A DNA stretch of 64,000 nt from Anthonomus grandis grandis. Its lineage: Eukaryota; Arthropoda; Insecta; Coleoptera; Curculionidae. This document shows positions 57,189-64,000 of this stretch, piece after piece. The stretch's first letter is position 1. Each line of letters begins with the position of its first letter. The notes below the pieces were generated by a model. The model did no database searches and had not been told where the DNA came from. It saw nothing but the letters and a program-made list of their open reading frames with translations. The stretch spans positions 1,116,001 to 1,180,000 of the forward strand of contig NC_065553.1 of the NCBI RefSeq assembly GCF_022605725.1. The letters run 5' to 3'. A program made the translations under genes and the position numbers.

Positions 57189-57223
57189 CGGTTACATGTT
57201 TCGCCCGACTAGAGCATCATCAG
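57189..57223 (-). ncRNA. Hammerhead-ribozyme-like motif
   Basis: The - strand reads CTGATGATGCTC, a short loop, GGGC, then GAAACATGTAACCG. The GCTC/GGGC stem includes one G-T pair. The same unpaired T after CTGATGA is present as in the 39-kb copies, so it is shared by this family. Confidence 0.4.
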
Positions 57224-57870
57224 ACCATAACATACACATATATAAAAAAATTTATATATTAGGTTATCAGCATTTTTGGGAAAATGGGTGAATTTTTCGA
57301 GTGATTCTAGTACAATCTTTTACAAAATTTTATACAAATATTTATTTTAAAAAATTATTCAAAAATATCTTATATGCGTGGTCAGAAAATACGCATTACT
57401 AAGAAATTATCTGAAGGAATATAAGAGTTGAATAATTAAAAATTTTTAGCGATGCATAGCCTCTTGTCACGCATAAGTTGATCCCAGTACATTCTATAAA
57501 AGTTTATTTAAAAAATTGTACAAAAATGTCCCTTATACGTGGTCAGAGGAAACTAAAAACTTCTTTAGTGTCCATGTTTGAATATAAGAGTTATAGTAAA
57601 AAAGTGTTAATGATAAAAAAATTCTTAGGGATGCGTTGTTTCTGGCCACGCATAACTTCAGTCCAGTACTATCTTATAAAAGTTTGTGCAAATATTTATT
57701 AAAAGAAGGTACAAAAATGTTCCTTATGTGTGGTTTACTAAGGAGTTTTTTAACCACGCATAAGGGAAGACCTTTTGGTACAATTTTTGTAAATAAATAT
57801 TTGTACAAATCTTTAATAAAATTGTACTGAAATCAACTTATACGTTTCTAGGACTATGCATCACTAACAA

Positions 57871-58238
57871 AAATCCAATTATTTTAATAATTAATTGGGC
57901 TGCAAAACATATATTGAGTAGTTCTAATACGAATATACATTTTAAAAAAGTACAAACCGTTTCAAAATAAATGACGCAATTTTTACCCCAATGAAAAATT
58001 TCAGGTTTTGGTTAGTCGCCATCAACATTTTCTCGTGAAGACATAATTGTTTTCTTATAATAAATGTATCTAATATTTTATTATTATTGTTTATTATATG
58101 CCTTTCTCTCTTGCTACTTATAAAGTTCTTATTAATACAAGTACACAATTTAATACTCTATAAAAAGCTAATCAAAATTTTTCCTAAACTTAATACCTTT
58201 TTATTTACTTCATTTTTATATTGAGTAGTACCTATATA
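57871..58238. other. No gene recognised
   Basis: AT-rich spacer between the tandem repeats and mariner element 3. Nothing supportable is seen. Confidence 0.3.
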
Positions 58239-58691
58239 CAGTGTGACCCATTTGTTTTCGGGTCACCTTGATAAAAAGTTTATTTTTGGTGCGATTTTGC
58301 TCGAGTTTTTTTTAAATGTTAGGTCCATAAAAACTGCATCATTATAACAAAAAAAAATTGTGCCATGCAAATTCCAAGGCCTACTAATGTCAGTTTTTAC
58401 GGGCCCAATTTTAAGAAACCATGCTAGGCATTTTTTTAGCAAAAAATTGTGCACACCACTGGATTCGGCATCCCCCAAAACGGCCTTATACCAAATTTCA
58501 CCAAAAAATATTAAGTAATAACAATTTTATAACAAAAAATAAAAAGGGAAATTATGCATTTATTTACATTTAAAAATGTGTAGATAGCCATGAAAAAAAC
58601 AAATTGAACAAAGATAATACAAGCAAATAACAATTCCAAACTAAATACAAATAAAATAAAAACAACAAACAAAAAAATTAAAAATTAACCG

Positions 58692-59578
58692 CTACAAAAT
58701 TTTTGAAATTTCTACTAATCCACCATTGTTTTCTATGCATTTTACATTCCTTTTGCCTACATTTAAAATAACTTTACGGACTTGCTCTGGAGTAATTTCT
58801 GAACAAACCTGGATTATTCTGACTTGTAGATCTTCTAAATTTTGAGGTCTTGATTTGTACACTTTTTCTTTAAGTAAGCCCCAGAGAAAAAAATCGAGTG
58901 GCGTTAAGTCAGGGGATCTCGGTGGCCACTCAACGAAAGGACTGTTTCGTCCTATCCAACAGTTTTCAAAATATTGATTTAACCACTCTCTTACTAAACG
59001 AGCATTATGGACAGGACAACCATCTAATTGAAACTTCAGATTAAGGTGATATCTTAAGGGTAAATCTTCTAATGCGTTCGAAAATTCATTCTCAAGAAGA
59101 TTCAAAAATTCAATTGTATTCAAATTACCATTAAAGAAAAAAGGGCCAATAATTTTGTCGCTTAGTACTCCACACCAAACGTTCATTTTTTGCGAATACT
59201 GTCTCCTTGCATTTATTATAAATTCTGGATTCTGCGCGGACCAGTGGCGGCAATTTTGACTGGAGACTAAGTAAGCCATTTGTGGTAAAAGTGGCTTCAT
59301 CGCTAAAAAGGATTTCATCTAGAAAGGTTCTGTTGTTTAAATATTCTCCCTGAAGCCAATAGCAAAATTCTAATCTTCTTGCCTGGTCACCATCCTCTAA
59401 GGTGTGCAAAAATTTTGGCTTAAATGCTTTTATGTTATTTTTTTGCAAACATCTTCTTATATTTTCTCTGGGGATGTTAAGGATCAAACTAGCCGTTCTG
59501 ACACTACTTCGAGGATTGCCGTTAAAATAATCCAAAATGTAATTTTCATTTCTTCTGAGCCCACGCCGTCCATTATGT
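58692..59578 (-). pseudogene. Mariner element 3 transposase, catalytic part
   Basis: The - strand reads RRGLRRNENYILDYFNGNPR, SLILNIPRENIRRCLQKNN, then ILFSDEATFTTNGLLS with the first Asp. A frameshift lies near 59250-59300. After it come YSQKMNVWCGVLSDKIIGPF, LKFQLDGCPVHNARLVREWL (second Asp) and WIGRNSPFVEWPPRSPDLTP LDFFLWG (third Asp). I count 42 residues between the last two, close to Visitor/Skipper-type mariners. The C terminus GKRNVKCIENNGGLVEISKI is intact. The N-terminal part was separated by insertion. Confidence 0.85.
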
Positions 59579-59633
59579 CTATTTTTGATAATTCTGCAGT
59601 TTAGCTCACTATGGGACATGAATAGAATAACGT

Positions 59634-60643
59634 CATTAGAATAACCCTGTATTCGATTAGTTTTGACAACAAATAGGTTACAACTAAGGTGAGGTTAGGT
59701 GTGGTGTTGCCAGTTCTGTCGTCTACTGCGTTTTGTCACTCTGCAGGTTCAGCCTTGTCCCCAGTGTGGCTGACTCATGAGTGCCTTCTCTAAAGTGGAG
59801 AATTCACTCTATATTTTTTAGTCACGTGAGGGTGATAGGTATTATGCGTAAAATAAATTCACAAAAACTGTTTTTACCTTTTCTTGTAACTAAATCTGTT
59901 ATTTTCGTGCAACAAACATACCGAAGACTAGATTTTGGTCCGAATTAAAAATAATATGATTTCGCAGTTTAGCGGCTTTTGTCAAATTTGGGATATTTTC
60001 ACCGGTTTTCTTTTTTAAATAGCCTAATTTTTAAAACCAACCCAACCCAACTCAATCCAACCCAATCCAAACCAAACCAACCTTGGGAGGTTCATTAACA
60101 CCCAAGAGTTCATCAACACCAAACGGGGAGCTTACGCTCCCCGTTGGGTGTTGGTTCTTAAATTGCTCAAGCACCGCTCATCAAATTTTGCGTATTTTTA
60201 CAATTTTTTTTAAATGGCCTAATTTTACCCAAAAAAAATTAAAAGTGGCGGAATGATACGATATAATTCGCCGCAAGTATGTGAATTTTGATAGAACTTA
60301 AAAAAAAGAAATTTTAAAAATGATGTACTTCTAAAAATAAATTTTCAATTCAAACAAATTTGTGTTTATTACATGTAATTGACATTTTAAGTGATGTGTT
60401 ATTAAACTAGTTTATAATTTTATGATTATACACTAGTTTCATTCATCATGTTTTATATGTTATGATAATGAATGACTAAAAAAATACAGAGTGAATTCTC
60501 CACTTTAGAGAAAGCCAGACTGGAGACAAGTCTTCAGCTGCAGAGTGACAAAACGCAACAAAACTGGCAACACCACACCTAACCTAAACTCAGTTGTCAC
60601 CTATTTGTTGACAAAACTAATGGTATACAAGGTTATTCTAATG
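59634..60643. mobile_element. Foldback element within the 2-kb insertion
   Basis: CATTAGAATAACC at the left is mirrored at 60631-60643. Inverted similarity continues about 165 bp (GGTTAGGTGTGGTGTTGCCA, TTTTGTCACTCTGCAG, CTCTAAAGTGGAGAATTCAC). The centre holds a CCAAC/CCAATCC-rich run (60045-60085), a 17-bp hairpin AACGGGGAGC/GCTCCCCGTT (about 60113-60155) and, at 59953, a copy of the host element's end (GCAGTTTAGCGGCTTTTGTC). Confidence 0.75.
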
Positions 60644-60683
60644 ATTAATCGCGTCCTATATGTGAGTGATTTAGTGCGTGATA

Positions 60684-61488
60684 ACTAGGGTTGAGCAAAA
60701 TTTCACTACCTGTGAATCATTCACTGTGAATAAAAAATCACATTCACGACTTAATGACAACTTGCAAATAAACTGTGAAATGTCAAAATGTGAATGAGAA
60801 AGGCGCGTTCACATAAAGATAAACGAATGCGCGTTGAAATTAGCCGAAAGAAGTAATTCATTTATCAGTGATTGGCCGTCGTTAAACAGACTATCTCACT
60901 GCCATCGTCTATCCGTCTCTCTCGTTTGTGGGGTAAAACGAGAGAAGAATTATTTTTTATAAATTATTTTTATTGTACATGCTTATTTAGTTTTTTTTAC
61001 TGCATTTTTATTATGATAGAATATCTTAATTAATGTATTTCTGAGGAAGGTCGAGTATTAAAGATGTTTGTTTTTATCATTATTTTAAACTTTTAAAGAC
61101 AATTATTTTTTATTAGGACATCGTGATATTAGCTTTAAAAATGTCTATGAAAATATATATTTTTCCAAATACGACAACAATGAATCATTGTTGTTATTGT
61201 CAATGATATTTTCTTTAATTTTTATTTACTTTTAATATTTGTACCCTAAATATACCCTTAATATTTGTATCTGGGTAGGAACTATCCTTAACACAATAAA
61301 CACAGAATAGTAATACTTCTCTTATTATTATGCGAATTCACTGCCATGGTATTAAACTAAACGATAAGCAAACTCGCCAACCGGCGCTCAATCGTGAATT
61401 CACGTTCACAGGTTATATTCACAGTGAATAGAAAATCGCGTTAACAGTTATACCAGTGAATTCAAATTCACGACTTAGCTCAAGCCTA
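60684..61488. mobile_element. hAT-type MITE with exact 8-bp duplication
   Basis: TAGGGTTGAGC at the left opposes GCTCAAGCCTA at the right, flanked by GTGATAAC (60676-60683 and 61489-61496). Subterminal GTGAATTCAC and TTCACAGTGAAT palindromes cluster at both ends, as transposase-binding repeats do in hAT elements. No coding capacity; 805 bp. Confidence 0.85.
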
Positions 61489-61634
61489 GTGATAACACCC
61501 TCTTCGTGATAAAATTTGGCTTTCCGCCACTCTTTGTGAAAAATATATATCAAAATCTACCCACTTGCAAAAAACCCGACCATTTTTCGTTAGTTTTGAC
61601 AAAAGCCGCTAAACTGCAGAATTACCCTATTTTT

Positions 61635-61820
61635 AAGTAGATTTTTCGAAACAGATCCTGTTTCATTGAAAATGTTATTAACACGTTGCACAGTACTTAG
61701 ACTTACTGGTCTATCAGGATGCCTAATATTAAATTCTCTGGCAGCTTCTCTCATCGAACGCGTGTTACCACCAACAAGACGAACAATTTCAATTTTTTCA
61801 CTTAAATTTAAATGTTCCAT
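61635..61820 (-). pseudogene. Mariner element 3 transposase, N-terminal part
   Basis: Starts MEHLNLSEKIEIVRLVGGNT and continues RSMREAAREFNIRHPDRPVS and LSTVQRVNNIFNETGSVSKN, the paired helix-turn-helix of mariner transposases. It is cut at the CTATTTTT duplication by the 2-kb insertion and continues at 59578. This part itself has no stop. Confidence 0.85.
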
Positions 61821-62259
61821 GATTACTAATACTATCTAAACACGTTCTATTACCACATTTGACATTTAGATGTCAAATGTGACAATTCAATATTTCAATC
61901 ATTTTTAGACACAATAGAGTTCAATATTTCAATCATTTTTAGAGACAATTTAGAAGTAAAGCGCATTTCTTTTTTTTTTATCATAAAATTGTTATTATTT
62001 AATATTTTTTGGTGAAATTTGGTATAAGGCCGTTTTGGGGGATGCCGAATCCAGTGGTGTGCACAATTTTTTGCTAAAAAAATGCCTAGCATGGTTTCTT
62101 AAAATTTGGCCCTTAAAAACTGACATTAGTAGGCCTTGGAATTTGCATGGCAGAATTTTTATTTGTTCTGGACCTAACATTTAAAAAAAACCCGAGCAAA
62201 ATCGCACCAAAAATAAACTTTTTATCGGGGTGACCCGAAAACAAATGGGTCACACTGTA

Positions 62260-62961
62260 TATAAAGTTTAAACACGTTTTTTTTTCATTCAAACGTTTTT
62301 TTTTTGTGCATATATTATAGTTGATTATATACCTTTCTTTCTTACCCTCATAGTTTTTATGAGATCCACTCAAGATAATTTAAATTTGTTTAGTTTTTCT
62401 TACTTTATTTTTATTTTGAGTCGTCCTTTTTTGAGAAGTTTATACATAAAAGTTCATTTTATTATAATATGTGCTAAATATTTTCATATAATTGATGGAG
62501 AGGCTGGTTTATCAGGATTAATCAATTAGCCTCTAATAATAGAGCAACTGTTTTTAATCCGTGTTGTGCTCAATGAAACAAAAACATAACCTTGTCGTAT
62601 ATTTACACAATTAACTCAACCGAATGTATTCAAGGCTTTTATCCCCTTCCCCCTCCAAAACGCTTCAGATTCTTTTATTGTTGTTAATTGCTTATACGAA
62701 CTGTTCAATGACAACGGCCAAGGTAATTTTCTTGATTTGTGTTTACTGTTTAGCTAAATGTGTTGGCCCTCCCCCCCTATGTAAAACTATTTAATTTGCG
62801 CTTCTATTGTTTTTCAATGCGACAACATTTCTTACTTATAGTGCAGTTTTATGATTTTTAGCTTGTGGTACTAAAATATTGGTGCCACAATGGGTTCCAA
62901 TATTTTCCTACCTGTATCAGTTTCGACTTAACGTAAATAAAAATTTTATATTTTGTTGCAG
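62260..62961. other. Intron sequence, no gene recognised
   Basis: AT-rich with a few C-rich runs (CCCCTTCCCCCTCC near 62641). It ends in the acceptor of PIP5K exon 12. Nothing else supportable is seen. Confidence 0.3.
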
Positions 62962-63033
62962 CTCTAAAACATTCACCGTCGAAACGAAAATCGTTATCGA
63001 AGCCGCTCAGGCACGAGGAACTTTTAGAAAATA
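62962..63033 (+). CDS. PIP5K: PIP5K exon 12
   Basis: Residues about 526-549, after TTGTTGCAG. It encodes LKHSPSKRKSLSKPLRHEEL and LEN. The LK-x-SPSK block after VFKKIP is conserved in type I PIP kinases and confirms the continuation beyond the kinase core. The first codon is completed by one base from either exon 10 (giving Pro) or exon 11 (giving Ala). The donor is AAATA|GTGAGT, phase 1. Confidence 0.85.
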
Positions 63034-63147
63034 GTGAGTATGCGTGAACATTTTACCATAAATTCGTTTTAAGAAAAAAAAATCACCAAAAACTCCCGCT
63101 TTTCACTGTCTCTTTGCTAAAATCAATTTGGTTTTTGGATCGTTTAG

Positions 63148-63195
63148 CAAACTCACAAGCTCAAGCTGTTCATCAACAAAATGGAGCGAAAGCTG
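63148..63195 (+). CDS. PIP5K: PIP5K exon 13, 48-nt microexon
   Basis: Between TCGTTTAG and AAGCTG|GTGAGT, phase 1 on both sides, so also skippable without frame change. It encodes NSQAQAVHQQNGAKA (residues about 550-565), a low-complexity tail segment. Support is splice sites and phase only. The stop codon lies outside the window. Confidence 0.65.
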
Positions 63196-64000
63196 GTGAG
63201 TTTATTGGGGTAAAATTTTGCAAAATTATATCATAGTGTTTGTTTTTATTTGGAGTGTTGTTTTATTGACCGCACATGTATACATACATACAACATTTAA
63301 GAACTCACTCAACATCTTTAATTGCTTTTCTTATTATGTGTTACGTATCTTAAAAGAAATTCGAAAATTGAGATTTTTTTCTGTACAAAAGTAGAAATAT
63401 CTTAAGAAATTCTTACACTAGGAAAGTGGGACATTTTTGCATGTTCTTTTCGGAAGTAATTACACAAGTCTTTAAAAATTTTCGATAATTTTGATTGAAA
63501 GCATATTTTTTGAAAACAATATGAGTTCATTTTCATATTTTAGCGAAATAGTCCGACTCCGAAGGAGGAGGCGCTTGAATGCAAAATTATTTTAACATTT
63601 TTAGGCATGAGTGTAATTTAGGGAGAAAATTATTGAAATAACGATTAAAAAAAATTTATATTAACAAATTTCTTATATAAACAAAAAAATTATAGTAATT
63701 ATTATTAATTTTATGGATTCTGTTCTAAAGCGCGACATATTTCTTTCTTAAAAAAATATTTGACATAATAAGATTGTGAAACTGACATAATATTTAAATA
63801 AAGGGTGTTGTTAGGAGTTACTACTGGCAAATCAGATATATTTTTTAAACGTCAAGAATTTGTATTGTTTCTGTCAATCAACAATGAAAACTTGACGGGT
63901 GGTTTTCCATGTTGCTTTTCGATAGATGGAGGGGTTGGATGGATGAGTGTAATTTTCGTCTAAGAGTCTACGATAACGAAATACATACATGGATCAACAA
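63196..64000. other. Intron sequence to window end
   Basis: No further exon recognised. A TTTTAG at about 63543 followed by CGAAATAG was tested and gives an immediate stop in the required phase. The next PIP5K exon must lie to the right. Confidence 0.4.

Larger units (their letters stand above)
56920..57870. repeat. Diverged tandem repeats, GCGTGGTCAG-type
   Basis: Blocks like AAATATTTGTACAATTTT, AAAATGTTCCTTATGCGTGG and CCACGCATAAGTTGATC recur near 57000, 57374, 57535 and 57728, with spacings from about 160 to 190 bp. GCGTGGTCAG also occurs inverted (CCACGCATAA), so units are partly palindromic. Open frames here are chance. Confidence 0.55.
59587..61626. mobile_element. 2-kb element inserted in the mariner 3 transposase
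   Basis: GATAATTCTGCAGTTTAGC at the left and GCTAAACTGCAGAATTACC at the right are inverted ends with one difference. CTATTTTT flanks both sides (59579-59586 and 61627-61634), an 8-bp duplication. The transposase reads KNLLKN before and KNRHNGRRG after, as expected for a clean insertion. It has no coding sequence of its own; two further elements lie inside. Probably hAT-type. Confidence 0.8.
58239..62259 (-). mobile_element. Mariner-family element 3, carrying nested insertions
   Basis: CAGTGTGACCCATTTGTTTT at the left is mirrored at the right (GGGTCACACTG), with TA on both sides. The inverted repeats run about 275 bp and are closely similar, ending at the AAATATT next to GGTGAAATTTGGTATAAGGC. 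Without the 2040-bp insertion at 59587-61626 the element would be about 2 kb. Confidence 0.9.

Noticed and set aside
57478..57830. Overlapping + strand open frames
   Set aside because: They follow the tandem repeat period and change frame between units, so they are by-products of the repeat.
63541..63595. Possible PIP5K exon after TTTTAG
   Set aside because: In the phase required by exon 13 it reads a stop at the third codon.
1..64000. CRISPR arrays, bacterial operons, ribosome binding sites, tRNA or rRNA genes
   Set aside because: Spliceosomal introns and eukaryotic transposons rule out a prokaryotic reading; no tRNA or rRNA sequence was recognised by eye, although a tRNA search was not possible here.

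Overview
The window looks like one piece of an AT-rich, transposon-crowded insect nuclear genome. Beetle is my guess, but the sequence does not settle the order. Host coding sequence is split into short exons with GT/AG borders. Most other recognisable sequence is mobile DNA: Tc1/mariner-superfamily elements, MITEs, hAT-type elements with 8-bp target duplications, and decayed non-LTR retrotransposons.

Host genes. (1) A PIP5K-type phosphatidylinositol-4-phosphate 5-kinase lies on the + strand from 10524 to beyond the right edge. I place 13 exons in phase, about 565 codons, ending at 63195 with the 3' end outside the window. The catalytic landmarks are all present: a glycine-rich loop, DLKGS, MDYSLL, IID and the specificity loop. 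(2) A mitochondrial poly(A) polymerase (MTPAP-type) lies on the - strand from 9972 to 5476. Six exons encode 399 residues, and the C-terminal exons were not found. The two genes start head to head about 550 bp apart and probably share a promoter region. (3) An exon encoding the start of a THAP zinc finger lies at 1726-1849. (4) A four-exon DDE transposase gene with an open frame (469 codons, - strand, 32182-34011) sits in a PIP5K intron.

Layout. 1-5.4 kb: THAP exon and two mariner-type MITEs. 5.4-10 kb: MTPAP, with two opposed LINE copies in one intron. 10.5-18.5 kb: PIP5K exons 1-3 and three LINE remnants. 19.5-35.4 kb: one large PIP5K intron holding a split tandem repeat, a TIR element, a four-layer nest (mariner, DUF7869-type element, mariner, LINE), a 143-bp tandem array and the DDE gene. 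35.4-36.4 kb: four catalytic exons close together. 36.4-42.3 kb: a LINE carrying a palindromic insertion with hammerhead-ribozyme-like motifs, and a DUF7869-type element. 42.3-50.5 kb: exon 8, a hAT element encoding a BED-finger protein, a third DUF7869-type element with palindromic iterons, and exons 9-10. 51.4-57.9 kb: a Tc1 element, a 2.5-kb TIR element, a 63-nt cassette exon and tandem repeats. 58.2-62.3 kb: a mariner holding a stack of nested insertions. 62.9-63.2 kb: exons 12-13.

The most unusual material is mobile: the BED-only hAT element, the DUF7869-type elements with element-specific palindromes, the inverted hammerhead-like motifs, and the transposase gene with a very long D-to-E spacing. 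Exon borders, phases, inverted repeats and target duplications were read by eye. Family names come from remembered motifs, not searches.
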